64,000 nt of DNA from positions 62,001 through 126,000 of the forward strand of contig JAAEZH010000006.1 of the NCBI GenBank assembly GCA_018222965.1, in the 5' to 3' direction. This stretch comes from Bacteroidota bacterium (lineage in GTDB: Bacteria; Bacteroidota; Bacteroidia; Chitinophagales; Saprospiraceae). Positions 1 through 9,816 of the stretch are shown one piece after another. A model generated the notes under the pieces. That model was not told where the DNA came from. It ran no database searches and saw nothing but the letters and a program-made list of their open reading frames with translations. The position numbers were made by a program, and so were the translations under genes. Numbering within the stretch: the stretch's first letter is position 1; every line of letters begins with the position of its first letter.

Positions 1-1
1 T

Positions 2-220
2 CCATCCGTGGGAATCACCAATCTGCGCTATGTGTTGCCGGATTCCGGTCAGGTGCAGTTGCGCATCACCGATATTAGCGGGAAGGTGATCCGGGAAGAG
101 AATTGGCTTTCGCCGAAAGGCTATAATGAAAAACATTTACAGGATTTGCCAAGAGGCATCCTGTTTTACACGATCGAAGGTCCTGGCGGTAGAGCTGCCG
201 GCCGGATGGTCGTAGAATAA
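2..220 (+). CDS. C-terminal end of a T9SS-sorted secreted protein (partial)
   Basis: Only the last ~72 codons of the gene are in the window; the frame is open to the left edge, so the GTG at 8 is not a real start. The residues form a compact beta-domain with the pattern of a type A T9SS sorting signal: alternating hydrophobic strands, 'ITDISGKVI' in the middle, 'LPRGILFYTI' near the end, and a short basic/hydrophobic end 'GRMVVE'. Such domains direct export across the outer membrane and are removed on attachment to the cell surface. The function of the missing part cannot be told. The stretch 105-121 inside it is one copy of the iterated word CTTTCGCCGAA described in the findings. Confidence 0.75.
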   Translation, partial: PSVGITNLRYVLPDSGQVQLRITDISGKVIREENWLSPKGYNEKHLQDLPRGILFYTIEGPGGRAAGRMVVE

Positions 221-436
221 TTGCCCCCCGGTAAAGGCGAACGGCTGGATCCCTGAGGATTTCGGTCGTTCGCTGTTTTGCCGATTTTCTTGCCCATTTT
301 TAGCGATAATGCGACAGCTTGTCGGCACAACATCCCGTACGGGGTGTGAGAATCGCCTTATTGTCCTTAATTTTGGAATCCTGTATCATCAACTGCTTTT
401 AGTCGATGACCAGACAACTGTTTGAAAAAAAGAAAA
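221..436. other. Intergenic region with a weak terminator-like hairpin
   Basis: The 216 bp between the T9SS tail and the thioredoxin-like gene hold one recognisable structure: GCGAACG (about 238-244) can pair with CGTTCGC (about 268-274), followed by TGTTTTGCC. This may terminate the upstream transcript. The T-run is poor, so the call is weak. No convincing promoter was seen. Confidence 0.3.
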
Positions 437-1795
437 ATGAATATGCGCTGGATATTGTTTGTAGTTGCGATTAGCTGTGTTTCCTGGACGATTAAAGAAG
501 AATTGATTCAGGTGGAATTGGAATTGACGGGTTGCGATAATCCGCAAACCATAAACCTGTATGAATTTACAGGACTGAATTTTAAGCAAATTGAATCCAC
601 TTCCGTGGAAAATGGAAAAGGGGTTTTTGAGCTTCCCGAAAGCGATCCCCGCTTTTATTACATCGGAATGACAGAAAGCCAGGTGCGCCCGATTATTCTG
701 GGTTCCGAATCAGATGTCAGGATTGCCGGCAACTGTCGAAACATGCGATCTGCAACAGTGAGTGGCTCCGAAATAAATACCCGCTACGAGCAATTGAAGA
801 CGGATATAAATGCGCTGAAGACGCAGTCCAATACCCTCTCCGGGCAGTATAATCAACTTCGGAGCAATCCGGAAGCTCAGGCGAAGGTAGTGGCCCAAAT
901 GGAGGTGGTAGACAAAGCAAAAATGGACTTGCTCAACTCGGTACGGGAGGAAAATGAATGGCTGGGCAATGTCGTAGCCCTTAATACCTATATGTTTTAT
1001 CCGGTAAGCCCGGAAGGCTATGAGAACGAGATCGGGTATTTTGCCGAGCAGTTCTTTCGATTTGTAGACTGGACAGATCCCAGCCTGGCCTACAATCCCT
1101 GGGTGTATGAATCCTGGAAATCTTACGTAGAAACCCTAAGCCGTATCGGCATTCTGCCTGACAACCACAAGAAGTTTATCCAGGCCAGCCTGGATCAGAT
1201 TCCGACTGAAATGCGGGCACACAGACTGGCACTTGGCGGAGCGATTGCTTCTTTGGAAAAGACAAGCCACCCAAATTTTGGCCATTTTGCCCAGCAGTAT
1301 ATTGATGCCTATCAAAAAGAATATCCCGGACTTTGCGCAGAGTTATCTCAAAAAATCAAACGGGTCAGTTCCCTGGTAGTGGGAGGCGAAGCACCAGATT
1401 TTGAGATGGAGACTCCCGAAGGTGAGGTACTCAATTTGCACAGCCTTCGAGGCAAAGTGGTACTGGTCGATTTCTGGGCAAGCTGGTGTGGTCCCTGCCG
1501 CCGCGAAAACCCCAATGTGGTTAAGGCGTATGAAAAATACAAAGAAGAAGGCTTTGAAGTATTAGGTGTAAGCCTGGATCGCGACCGCAATAAATGGTTG
1601 AAAGCTATTGAAGCTGACGGATTGGCCTGGCAGCATGTATCCGACCTCAAAGGCTGGCAAAATGAAGCAGCCGGTATTTATGGCGTTCGTTCTATTCCGG
1701 CAACCGTACTGCTGGATGCAGAGGGGCGTATAATTGCCCGAAACTTAAGAGGCCCTGCGCTCGAAAACAAGCTGAAAGAGATCTTTGGGAAGTAA
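437..1795 (+). CDS. TlpA-like thioredoxin-fold protein, exported, thiol-disulfide redox
   Basis: A 452-residue protein with an N-terminal hydrophobic segment (RWILFVVAISCVSW, a signal peptide or anchor), a middle part rich in helices with a heptad-like Q/L/N stretch at ~110-165, and a C-terminal thioredoxin-fold domain from about residue 310. The active site is WCGPC with cysteines at 351 and 354, preceded by 'VVLVDFWAS', and the cis-Pro loop 'VRSIPATVLLD' is present. This is the layout of Bacteroidota TlpA/ResA-like proteins with a DUF4369-like N-terminal part, which reduce or form disulfides in the periplasm. The exact substrate cannot be told. ATG at 437 is preferred; an in-frame TTG at 422 and another ATG at 443 are alternatives. 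Confidence 0.85.
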   Translation: MNMRWILFVVAISCVSWTIKEELIQVELELTGCDNPQTINLYEFTGLNFKQIESTSVENGKGVFELPESDPRFYYIGMTESQVRPIILGSESDVRIAGNCRNMRSATVSGSEINTRYEQLKTDINALKTQSNTLSGQYNQLRSNPEAQAKVVAQMEVVDKAKMDLLNSVREENEWLGNVVALNTYMFYPVSPEGYENEIGYFAEQFFRFVDWTDPSLAYNPWVYESWKSYVETLSRIGILPDNHKKFIQASLDQIPTEMRAHRLALGGAIASLEKTSHPNFGHFAQQYIDAYQKEYPGLCAELSQKIKRVSSLVVGGEAPDFEMETPEGEVLNLHSLRGKVVLVDFWASWCGPCRRENPNVVKAYEKYKEEGFEVLGVSLDRDRNKWLKAIEADGLAWQHVSDLKGWQNEAAGIYGVRSIPATVLLDAEGRIIARNLRGPALENKLKEIFGK

Positions 1796-1911
1796 TCCGA
1801 AAGACAATGCGCGAAAAATCCAAAAAATAGAACGATTTTAGAGCGTAAATCGCGAATGGTTCTCGTTGTATATAAATACTTTTCAATGCCCAATAACCAA
1901 ACCTAAGACGT

Positions 1912-4170
1912 ATGCGCCGCTGGTTCAGCCAGATATTTTATTCCTTTCCCGTTCAGCTTCTTGTGCTGCACCTGAGGAATAATTTTGTCTTGTTGCTAAT
2001 CTGGTTGTTTTTGGCGATGCTGCTTACCGGGGCGATTGGTTCAAAATATGGCGTAAAGTTGTTATTCTGGGCACCGGAATACCTCGGTGTTGTAGGGTTT
2101 TGGAGCTTCTTTTTTATTGGGCTCACATACGGAGCACTCGTAATGACCTGGAATCTGACCTGCTACCTGCTTGGGGCTCATTACTTTCCTTTCCTTGCCA
2201 CACTTAAAAGGCCTTTTACCAAATTTGCCCTGAATAACATGGTGATTCCGATCGCCTTTATCGCCGTAATGCTGTATTTCAACTTTCAGTTTACGTATCA
2301 GGAGTCGGGGCATTATTCTCAGGTCGCTATCAATATCATAGGATTCCTGAGTGGCTTGTTGGCTTTAGTCGTTCTGTTGGCTATTTATTTCAATTTTACC
2401 AATAAGGATATTCAAAGTTATGTTGAAGTGCGGAATGCCAATCCGCCGCATTTGGCTCCGGGATTGCGTCGGCCTGTCGACTACCACGGAGTGAAAACGG
2501 GAATGGATCGTTGGCGGGTAGACACCTACCTGACAGAGTCTTGTCGGCCAAGGATTGTGCGTTCCGTGGCACATTACGATCCAACTGTATTGCTGCGGGT
2601 CTTTCGCCAGAACCATCTGAATGCCGTAAAAGTAGAATTGGCTTCCCTGATCATTTTGCTGGTGTTGGGGTATTTGATTGATTATTCCGCTTTCCGAATT
2701 CCGGCGGGCGCCAGCATCTTTCTAATGGCTTCCGTTGGTATTGCACTGATCGGTGCCGTCAGTTATTGGTTCCACCGTTGGCGAATGGCCGTTTTCGTTC
2801 TGGTTCTGCTGTCGGTAAATTATATAACCCGTTTTGAGAGCTTCAACCACCGAAGCAAAGCTTACGGACTCGACTATTCCTCAGAAGCATCTTATACCTA
2901 CTCGGATTTGCAGGAAGTTTACAGCCCGGCCAATGTTCTGGCAGATTCTCTGACAACGCTTCAGATTTTGGAGAACTGGAAGCAAAAGGCGCACCCTGGT
3001 GAAGCTGGCAAGCCCAGAATGGTGTTTCTCTGCGTGAGTGGCGGCGGATTAAAGTCCACCCTTTGGACTATGCGCGTGCTGCAGCAAGCCGATCAGCAAA
3101 ATGAAGGGAAGCTACTCAATAATACCATGCTGATCTCCGGAGCTTCGGGAGGTATGATTGGCGCGGCCTATTATCGGGAGTTGTATTTACAGCAATTAGA
3201 GGGGCAGCCACATACGCTTGCAGATCCAAATTTCAATGAGTTGGTGACGAAGGATTTGCTCAATTCGATTGCTTTTACCATTGTTACCAACGACTTATTT
3301 ATTCCCTGGTCCCGTTTCGAGCAGGGAGGATATACCTATGTAAAAGATCGGGGTTATGTATTTGAAGAGCAGTTAAATGAGAATGTAAATAATGCCTTTC
3401 GGCGAAGGTTGGCAGACTACCGGGAACCGGAGTTAAGAGCTGATATTCCGCTGATGTTCTTTACCCCGGCAGTAGTAAACGACGGACGTAGAATTGTGAT
3501 TTCACCGCATAAGGTAAGTTATATGATGGGTACACCAGCCGACCTTCGGCAGAATGGCCCCATGGAGATTGATGCGGTGGATTTTGCCCGCTTGTTTGAA
3601 AATCAGAATGCAGAAAACCTGAGCATGAGCTCGGCGCTCCGGATGAATGCGACCTTCCCCTACATCCTGCCCAATGTATACCTGCCTACGGAACCGGCTA
3701 TCGAAGTTATGGATGCCGGTTTTCGCGATAATTTTGGGCTGAAGTCAGCTACCCGCTTTATTCATGTTTTTAAAGAGTGGATCCGGGAAAATACTTCGGG
3801 AGTAGTATTGGTGCAGGTACGGGCATTCGACCGGAAATTAGACATTCCTGCCAGCGATGATCAGGGCACACTGGAGTCTATCTTTAATCCGCTGGGCATC
3901 GCCGGCCAGGTGATAAGCCTGCAGAATTACGAGCACGACACCAATCTCGGCTTTCTCCATGATATCCTCGGACCGGATATGTTTGAGTTGATCCGCTTTA
4001 CCTACGAGCCAGGTGAAGGTAAAGAAGCCGCCCCCATCTCATTCCACCTCACCAAAGGCGAGCGAGAGGATATCTCGAATGCCGTCCACATCCAGGAAAA
4101 TAAAGAAGCTTTTGCCAGATTGTATAAATTGCTGAATCCCGGTGCAGAGGATCTGTTGTCGGGGAAATAG
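1912..4170 (+). CDS. Membrane-anchored patatin-like phospholipase
   Basis: 752 residues. The first ~310 residues contain several strongly hydrophobic segments, so the protein sits in the inner membrane. A patatin-like domain follows: the oxyanion-hole motif CVSGGGLK (GGG at 377-379), the nucleophile elbow GASGG with Ser412, and the catalytic-dyad Asp601 in 'MDAGFRDNFG', a DAG variant of the usual DG[GA]. Patatin-like enzymes hydrolyse acyl esters of phospholipids through a Ser-Asp dyad. The combination of a multi-span N-terminus with a long patatin domain occurs in Bacteroidota; its lipid substrate is not known to me. The gene stands alone, with 116 bp upstream and a RAYT 22 bp downstream. 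Confidence 0.85.
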   Translation: MRRWFSQIFYSFPVQLLVLHLRNNFVLLLIWLFLAMLLTGAIGSKYGVKLLFWAPEYLGVVGFWSFFFIGLTYGALVMTWNLTCYLLGAHYFPFLATLKRPFTKFALNNMVIPIAFIAVMLYFNFQFTYQESGHYSQVAINIIGFLSGLLALVVLLAIYFNFTNKDIQSYVEVRNANPPHLAPGLRRPVDYHGVKTGMDRWRVDTYLTESCRPRIVRSVAHYDPTVLLRVFRQNHLNAVKVELASLIILLVLGYLIDYSAFRIPAGASIFLMASVGIALIGAVSYWFHRWRMAVFVLVLLSVNYITRFESFNHRSKAYGLDYSSEASYTYSDLQEVYSPANVLADSLTTLQILENWKQKAHPGEAGKPRMVFLCVSGGGLKSTLWTMRVLQQADQQNEGKLLNNTMLISGASGGMIGAAYYRELYLQQLEGQPHTLADPNFNELVTKDLLNSIAFTIVTNDLFIPWSRFEQGGYTYVKDRGYVFEEQLNENVNNAFRRRLADYREPELRADIPLMFFTPAVVNDGRRIVISPHKVSYMMGTPADLRQNGPMEIDAVDFARLFENQNAENLSMSSALRMNATFPYILPNVYLPTEPAIEVMDAGFRDNFGLKSATRFIHVFKEWIRENTSGVVLVQVRAFDRKLDIPASDDQGTLESIFNPLGIAGQVISLQNYEHDTNLGFLHDILGPDMFELIRFTYEPGEGKEAAPISFHLTKGEREDISNAVHIQENKEAFARLYKLLNPGAEDLLSGK

Positions 4171-4192
4171 AGGAGATTGAAAATTTGTGGAG

Positions 4193-4771
4193 ATGAAGAA
4201 GAAATTCAGGGATGGCACCATTCGAGCAAAATGGTGGGATTACAGCCGAAATGCGGCCTATTTTGTTACCATTTGTACCAAAAACAGAACCCATTTTTTT
4301 GGCAGTATCAATGAAGGGAAGATGGACCTTTCACCGATTGGCCATTTTGCCAATTCATGTTGGTATGAAATCCCCAACCATTTTCCATTTGTCAAATTGG
4401 GAACATTTGTGGTGATGCCAGACCATATTCATGGAATCATCATTATTGATAAACCGGAAGGTTCGCAAAATCATGAAGGTTCGCAAAATCATGAAGGTTC
4501 GCAAAATCTTGCGAACCCATCAACCCCATCAACCCCATCAACCCCATCCCAATCCAAAAACAAATTTGGTCCCCAGTCCAAAAATTTGGCATCCATTGTA
4601 CGGGGGTACAAGGTAGGGGTAACCAAAAATGCCCGAATCATTGATCCGGAATTTGCCTGGCAATCAAGATACCATGACCGGATAATCCGGCATGAGATTG
4701 AATATGTGTATGTTTCCAATTACATCCTTGCAAATCCGGATAACTGGGGGAAGAAAAAGAAAAGGAGATAG
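4193..4771 (+). CDS. REP-associated tyrosine transposase (RAYT), IS200-like Y1 family
   Basis: 192 residues from ATG 4193 (GTG at 4187 is also possible). The family pattern is clear: 'YFVTICTKNR' near the N-terminus, 'VVMPDHIHGIIII' with the metal-binding HIH pair at residues 78-80 (HUH motif), a C-terminal 'IRGYKVGVTKNAR' helix, and 'NYILANPDNW', whose Tyr is the likely catalytic residue. RAYTs are single-copy domesticated relatives of IS200/IS605 transposases that act on REP hairpins. Between the two halves lies a low-complexity insert of repeats (see the repeat at 4457-4548). No flanking IS ends were recognised, so the gene is probably a resident RAYT rather than part of an active IS. Confidence 0.9.
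   Translation: MKKKFRDGTIRAKWWDYSRNAAYFVTICTKNRTHFFGSINEGKMDLSPIGHFANSCWYEIPNHFPFVKLGTFVVMPDHIHGIIIIDKPEGSQNHEGSQNHEGSQNLANPSTPSTPSTPSQSKNKFGPQSKNLASIVRGYKVGVTKNARIIDPEFAWQSRYHDRIIRHEIEYVYVSNYILANPDNWGKKKKRR
4457..4548 (+). repeat. Tandem repeats and REP-like hairpin inside the RAYT gene
   Basis: Three 18-bp units, GAAGGTTCGCAAAATCAT, run from 4457 to 4510 (the third ends in CTT). Four ~9-bp units of the type AACCCCATC follow at 4514-4548. Where the arrays meet, GGTTCGCAA (4496-4504) and TTGCGAACC (4509-4517) form a perfect 9-bp stem with a 4-nt AATC loop. The repeats stay in frame and encode a GSQNHE / PST low-complexity linker. The insert lies between the HIH motif and the catalytic-Tyr part of the protein. 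Confidence 0.85.
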
Positions 4772-4774
4772 AAA

Positions 4775-5386
4775 TTACCCGATAACTCGAAGTCCGGCAG
4801 GAGGAGTGGTCCCCGAATTATTTATCCGGGCTTGAATGCCACTTCCTGCAAGTTGGTTTTGCAACAGATCTTCAATCTGCTCCATGGATTCCTGATAGCG
4901 ATTATCAGCCACCCCCTCGTATCTTTCCAGAAATTCAAACCAGAAAATGACCTCCAGATCTTCGGCCTCCCACACCAGATGATATAGCTGTGCCCAAAAC
5001 ACCCAGGAAGCCCGGTTCCAGCGACGAAGAGGGAGCCTCAAAAGACGGGGATACAGTTTTCGGTACCACCAGTTTCGCATGAAATAACCGTGTATCGCCC
5101 GGATGCCTACCCGCGTGTCTTCCACTTTTTGGAGCATGTGTTCGATAAAAGAATCCGGATTGTTCAGGATTTCAATGGCTTTTAAGGGAGACTGCTGACC
5201 ATAGTTCTTTACCTCGATCAAGACCGCTTTCTCCTGGAAAATACCGATAAAGTCCACCGCTTTCATGCCCACAGAACTCAAGCCCCGATAGTAATTGTGA
5301 GAATCGTATTTCCGCACCACCCATTGATCCGAAAATTCAAACCGGAGCCCGCTCTCCTCAAATACGCTATTTCCGGAACGGCTCAC
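4775..5386 (-). CDS. Hypothetical protein with PD-(D/E)xK nuclease-like core
   Basis: 203 residues, not recognised as a named family. Residues 41-63 read 'MKAVDFIGIFQEKAVLIEVK' followed by NYG, which fits the PD-(D/E)xK core: Asp45, a hydrophobic strand, then Glu58-x-Lys60. This core is found in restriction enzymes, Holliday-junction resolvases and repair nucleases. The rest is rich in Trp, Arg and Leu ('MRNWWYRKLYPRLLRLPLRR') and may be helical. The start overlaps the stop of the upstream propeller gene by 4 nt (ATGA), so the two are probably co-transcribed. No methylase or specificity subunit is adjacent, so it is not an evident restriction system. The nuclease activity is inference. Confidence 0.6.
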   Translation of the reverse strand: MSRSGNSVFEESGLRFEFSDQWVVRKYDSHNYYRGLSSVGMKAVDFIGIFQEKAVLIEVKNYGQQSPLKAIEILNNPDSFIEHMLQKVEDTRVGIRAIHGYFMRNWWYRKLYPRLLRLPLRRWNRASWVFWAQLYHLVWEAEDLEVIFWFEFLERYEGVADNRYQESMEQIEDLLQNQLAGSGIQARINNSGTTPPAGLRVIG

Positions 5387-6333
5387 CTCGCGATCTTTAC
5401 TTTTTTTGCCTTTGGGCGAATGATGACGGTGCGCTCAGAAGCGACATAGACCGTCTTTGAATCAATGAAGTCTATTGATTCATACTGCGTGGCAATGAAA
5501 AATGGCGGAATACGGTATTTCTCCATCTTCCCGGAGAAAAACCGACTCCCCTCGAAGTCTGAAAAGACAAAAACGCTGGCCTGGGAAAAAGGCAGAAATC
5601 CCAGCAACATTTTAAAGCGGTAAGAAACAATGGCGACTTTATTTCCATCTGCTGAAATGGCAGCTCCGGTTGCTACTCTCCCAGGAAGCGTGATCGTTTC
5701 GGTGATTCGGGCAGTGTGTGTCCCCGGACTGGCAGGTATTACATAGTGCTTGCAAGTGAAATCGCCCCCTTTACGCAAGGTGTTTTTGGAAAAAAGATGC
5801 AAGCTGTCATTGTGCCAGAAAAAGGCTTCCAGGTCAAAGTTTCTCAGGGAATCCCCCGGCGGAAAATCCGTTTGGTCTTCAAAATGGAACAAAATACTAT
5901 CGACAGTTTGCAATTCCGGATGGTAAATGTAAACCCGAAGGTCCTTTCTGCAGTTACAATTGTTACCAAAATCGCCGATGTAAATATTACCGGATGAATC
6001 ATGGCTGATATCCTCCCAGTCGCGGTTTCGTAGAAAGTCAAAATGGATCTCTTCCACGATGTCTCCTTGCCGGTTGGTGCGGTATAAAGTTGGCGGATTG
6101 CCGCTGTCATTGTGCCACCAAAGGCTGTCGGGAGCCTGGATGAATAGCCCTGAAACCTCATTGAGAACATCTGGTAGTTTAAACTTGCGGGGGAAGGTCT
6201 CCTGAGCGATTGATCCTTGTGGCAAACAAGTGAAAATCAGAAAGTAAAAAGAGATTGGCAGTAAGCCCGTCTTCCACCCGGAAAAATTCGTAATTTTGCA
6301 GGCGGAAATCACCGCAGACAGCTTTAGCTTCAT
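5383..6333 (-). CDS. Secreted beta-propeller-like hypothetical protein
   Basis: 316 residues from the ATG at 6333; a longer frame to 6492 would run over the icmF start and is rejected. A hydrophobic stretch 'LLPISFYFLIFTCLPQGSIAQ' minus its ends looks like a signal peptide after a longer than usual N-terminal region. The mature part carries repeated strand motifs such as 'EVSGLFIQAPDSLWWHNDSG', 'DWEDISHDSSGNIYIGDFG' and 'NFDLEAFFWHNDSLHLFSKN', typical of a six- or seven-bladed propeller related to esterase-like or SdiA-regulated/NHL-type proteins. No catalytic residues can be assigned. It is divergent from icmF with ~100 bp between the start codons. Confidence 0.6.
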   Translation of the reverse strand: MKLKLSAVISACKITNFSGWKTGLLPISFYFLIFTCLPQGSIAQETFPRKFKLPDVLNEVSGLFIQAPDSLWWHNDSGNPPTLYRTNRQGDIVEEIHFDFLRNRDWEDISHDSSGNIYIGDFGNNCNCRKDLRVYIYHPELQTVDSILFHFEDQTDFPPGDSLRNFDLEAFFWHNDSLHLFSKNTLRKGGDFTCKHYVIPASPGTHTARITETITLPGRVATGAAISADGNKVAIVSYRFKMLLGFLPFSQASVFVFSDFEGSRFFSGKMEKYRIPPFFIATQYESIDFIDSKTVYVASERTVIIRPKAKKVKIAR

Positions 6334-6434
6334 AGGCTTTAAGATACGTCTTTTTCGTTTGGTTTTGATCCTGGCGATCGGCCATTCCCCGAAAGGGGCC
6401 AAAAAGATAATTGCTGTGGCACAAATGGAGAAAT

Positions 6435-9400
6435 ATGCAAAAAATCGCGCCCTACCAACCCAAGAATAAAATCCGAATTGTAACAGCAGCATCGCTGTTT
6501 GACGGCCACGATGCGGCCATCAATATCATGCGCCGGATCATGCAACGCTCCGGAGCGGAAATTATTCACCTGGGACACAATCGTTCCGTTTACGAAATTG
6601 TAAATACTGCCATCCAGGAAGACGCTCAAGGTGTGGCAATTACCTCTTACCAGGGAGGCCACAACGAGTTCTTCAAATATATGTACGACCTGCTCAAAGA
6701 ACGGGGAGCAGACCACATCAAGATCTTTGGCGGCGGTGGCGGAACCATCCTGCCGGAAGAAATCAAAGAATTACACGATTACGGAATCTCCCGCATTTAC
6801 TCCCCGGATGACGGCCGCCAGATGGGCCTCCAGGGGATGATCAATGATGTACTGGAAAATTGCGATTTCCCGGTTGGAGAAAACCTGAATGGCGAACTCA
6901 AAACCTACCAGGATAAAGATGCACACTCCATCGCTCGTATGATCTCTGCCGCAGAGAATTTTCCGGAAGAAAACACAAAGTGGCTGGAAGACATTCGCCG
7001 TAAGGTGGAGAAAAAAGTAGTACCCGTACTTGGAATTACGGGCACCGGTGGCGCCGGTAAATCAAGTCTCGTAGATGAGTTGATCCGCCGTTTCCTTGTT
7101 GATTTTCCGGAGAAAACGATGGCTGTCGTTTCTGTCGATCCATCTAAGCGTAAAACCGGCGGGGCCCTTCTGGGCGACCGCATTCGGATGAATTCCGTAA
7201 ACAGCCCGCGCGTATTCATGCGCTCACTGGCTACCCGCCAATCCAATCTGGCTTTGTCCAGGCACGTTCAAACAGCTATTGACATCCTTAAAGCCGCCAG
7301 CTACGATCTGATCATTCTGGAAACTTCCGGAATCGGGCAGTCGGATACGGAGATTGTAGACCACTCAGATGTGTCGCTTTATGTAATGACGCCTGAGTAT
7401 GGAGCAGCTACCCAGCTGGAGAAGATTGATATGCTCGATTTTGCCAATCTTATCGCCCTCAATAAATTTGACAAGCGCGGCGCACAGGATGCCCTGCGCG
7501 ATGTGAAAAAACAATATCAGCGCAATCACGATATGTGGGATGCAGATCCGTCGACCATGCCAGTCTTTGGCACCATTGCTTCCCAGTTTAACGATCCGGG
7601 TATGAATCGTTTGTACCGGGCGGTCATGGAACAGCTTACGGATAAAACAGGAGCCGATCTAAAACCAAACCTGAAATTGCCGGAAGGCGATAGCGAGAAA
7701 ATTTACATCATTCCGCCTAATCGGACACGCTACCTCTCAGAAATTTCGGAAAATAATCGGCATTATGATTCCTGGGTGGATAAACAAGTAGATATCGCTC
7801 GCAAAATGTTTGGCCTCCGCCAGGCAATTGAGGTGTTGAAAGAAAATGGAGGAGCCGATGCTGCGGTTGAAACACTCGAAGAAAATTATACGCGTCTGCG
7901 ACAGGACCTTTCCGGGGATGGCTTGCGTATTTTGGATGGCTGGGAAGAAAAGAAAGAAGCCTATGCCGGCGAAGAATATGTCTATTCGGTGCGCGGCAAA
8001 GAAATTCGGGTGCCAACCTATGTAAAGTCGCTTTCGCACACCAATATTCCACGGGTGATCCTGCCGAAGTTTAAAGACTGGGGCGAGATCCTTCGCTGGA
8101 GTATGCAGGAAAATGTACCGGGCGAGTACCCGTACACAGCCGGTGTTTTTCCGTTCAAGCGCAAAGGCGAAGACCCAACCCGAATGTTTGCAGGAGAAGG
8201 CGGGCCGGAACGTACCAATCGCCGTTTCCACTACCTCTCTGAAGGCATGCCGGCCAGCCGCCTTTCCACCGCTTTTGACAGCGTGACCCTCTACGGCGAG
8301 GACCCGGACCACCGTCCGGATATCTATGGCAAAGTAGGTAACTCTGGCGTAAGTGTTTGTTGTCTGGATGATGCCAAAAAGCTGTATTCCGGTTTCGATC
8401 TTTGCGATCCGAAGACGTCGGTATCCATGACGATCAATGGCCCGGCGGCTACGATTTGCGGCTTCTTTATGAATGCGGCTGTCGATCAGCAATGTGAGAA
8501 ATACATCAAAGAACACGGCCTGGAAGATCAGGTGGAAGCCCGCCTAAAAGAACTGTATGAAGATCGCGGATTGACGCGTCCGCAATACCGCGGCGATTTG
8601 CCTCCAACAAATAATGGTTTGGGGTTGATGCTCCTCGGCATCACAGGCGATCAGGTGTTGGATGCTAAGGCTTACGCCGAATGTAAGGCCAGGGCGCTTT
8701 CATCTGTGCGTGGCACGGTACAGGCTGATATTTTAAAAGAGGATCAGGCACAAAATACCTGCATTTTCTCCACGGAGTTTTCGCTGAAACTGATGGGTGA
8801 TGTCCAGCAGTATTTCATCGACCACCAGGTGCGCAACTTTTACTCCGTTTCGATCTCGGGATACCACATTGCCGAAGCCGGCGCGAATCCGATTACCCAG
8901 TTGGCCTTTACGTTGGCCAATGGTTTCACTTTCGTGGAATATTACCTCTCGCGGGGCATGGACATCAATGCTTTTGCACCCAACCTTTCCTTCTTCTTCT
9001 CCAATGGAGTCGATCCGGAATATGCGGTAATTGGCCGGGTGGCGCGACGCATTTGGGCGAAAGCCATGCGCGAGAAATACGGTGCCAATGATCGCTCGCA
9101 AAAACTGAAATACCATATTCAAACTTCCGGCCGTTCTTTGCACGCCCAGGAGATTTCTTTCAACGATATTCGTACTACGCTGCAGGCTCTGTATGCGATT
9201 TACGACAACTGTAACTCCCTGCACACCAATGCTTATGATGAGGCCATTACCACTCCGACCGAGGAGAGTGTGCGTCGGGCTGTAGCGATTCAAATGATCA
9301 TCAACCACGAGTTGGGGCTGGCGAAAAATGAAAATCCGCTACAGGGCTCTTTCATTATCGAAGAACTGACAGATCTGGTAGAGGAAGCCGTACTGACCGA

Positions 9401-9809
9401 ATTTGACCGCATTACCGAGCGCGGTGGCGTGCTTGGTGCCATGGAAACCATGTATCAGCGGGGTAAAATTCAGGAAGAAAGCCTGTATTACGAGACCCTT
9501 AAGCACAATGGCGATTACCCGATCATTGGTGTGAATACCTTCCTGAATAAAGAGGGATCGCCAACCATCATTCCGAAGGAAGTGATTCGGGCAACAACCG
9601 AAGAAAAAGAAGGTCAGATCACCACCCTGCAAAACCTGCAGAAAGCGAAGGCAGATTCGGCGGAAGCCAGTCTCCGCAAATTACAGGAAGCAGCAGTGAA
9701 GAACGATAACATCTTCCAGGAGTTGATGGAAGCAACCAAAGTCTGCTCCCTCGGACAGATCACCAACGCACTCTATGACGTAGGCGGCCAGTATCGGCGG
9801 AATATGTAA
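6435..9809 (+). CDS. icmF: Fused isobutyryl-CoA mutase (B12-dependent) with G-protein chaperone domain
   Basis: 1124 residues from ATG 6435. Domain order: an N-terminal cobalamin-binding domain with '[13 protein letters not shown]' (D23-G-H25, the DxHxxG-type B12 motif); a MeaB-like GTPase domain with P-loop '[12 protein letters not shown]' from ~200 and 'NKFDKRG' for guanine recognition; a linker; then the substrate-binding mutase TIM barrel from ~520 to the end. This order (B12 - G protein - mutase) is diagnostic for IcmF, which interconverts isobutyryl-CoA and n-butyryl-CoA (or isovaleryl/pivalyl-CoA) while the fused G domain guards cofactor loading. It suggests use of branched-chain amino acids or fatty acids. 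It is full length and ends 7 bp from a convergent gene. Confidence 0.97.
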   Translation: MQKIAPYQPKNKIRIVTAASLFDGHDAAINIMRRIMQRSGAEIIHLGHNRSVYEIVNTAIQEDAQGVAITSYQGGHNEFFKYMYDLLKERGADHIKIFGGGGGTILPEEIKELHDYGISRIYSPDDGRQMGLQGMINDVLENCDFPVGENLNGELKTYQDKDAHSIARMISAAENFPEENTKWLEDIRRKVEKKVVPVLGITGTGGAGKSSLVDELIRRFLVDFPEKTMAVVSVDPSKRKTGGALLGDRIRMNSVNSPRVFMRSLATRQSNLALSRHVQTAIDILKAASYDLIILETSGIGQSDTEIVDHSDVSLYVMTPEYGAATQLEKIDMLDFANLIALNKFDKRGAQDALRDVKKQYQRNHDMWDADPSTMPVFGTIASQFNDPGMNRLYRAVMEQLTDKTGADLKPNLKLPEGDSEKIYIIPPNRTRYLSEISENNRHYDSWVDKQVDIARKMFGLRQAIEVLKENGGADAAVETLEENYTRLRQDLSGDGLRILDGWEEKKEAYAGEEYVYSVRGKEIRVPTYVKSLSHTNIPRVILPKFKDWGEILRWSMQENVPGEYPYTAGVFPFKRKGEDPTRMFAGEGGPERTNRRFHYLSEGMPASRLSTAFDSVTLYGEDPDHRPDIYGKVGNSGVSVCCLDDAKKLYSGFDLCDPKTSVSMTINGPAATICGFFMNAAVDQQCEKYIKEHGLEDQVEARLKELYEDRGLTRPQYRGDLPPTNNGLGLMLLGITGDQVLDAKAYAECKARALSSVRGTVQADILKEDQAQNTCIFSTEFSLKLMGDVQQYFIDHQVRNFYSVSISGYHIAEAGANPITQLAFTLANGFTFVEYYLSRGMDINAFAPNLSFFFSNGVDPEYAVIGRVARRIWAKAMREKYGANDRSQKLKYHIQTSGRSLHAQEISFNDIRTTLQALYAIYDNCNSLHTNAYDEAITTPTEESVRRAVAIQMIINHELGLAKNENPLQGSFIIEELTDLVEEAVLTEFDRITERGGVLGAMETMYQRGKIQEESLYYETLKHNGDYPIIGVNTFLNKEGSPTIIPKEVIRATTEEKEGQITTLQNLQKAKADSAEASLRKLQEAAVKNDNIFQELMEATKVCSLGQITNALYDVGGQYRRNM

Positions 9810-9816
9810 GAGGCAA

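Noticed and set aside
4457-4548. A CRISPR-like array
   Set aside because: The repeats are 18 bp and 9 bp without spacers, stay in frame within a transposase gene, and no cas genes are present.
8733-9308. Minus-strand ORF of ~190 codons within icmF
   Set aside because: It is a shadow of the mutase domain. icmF is complete and conserved across it.
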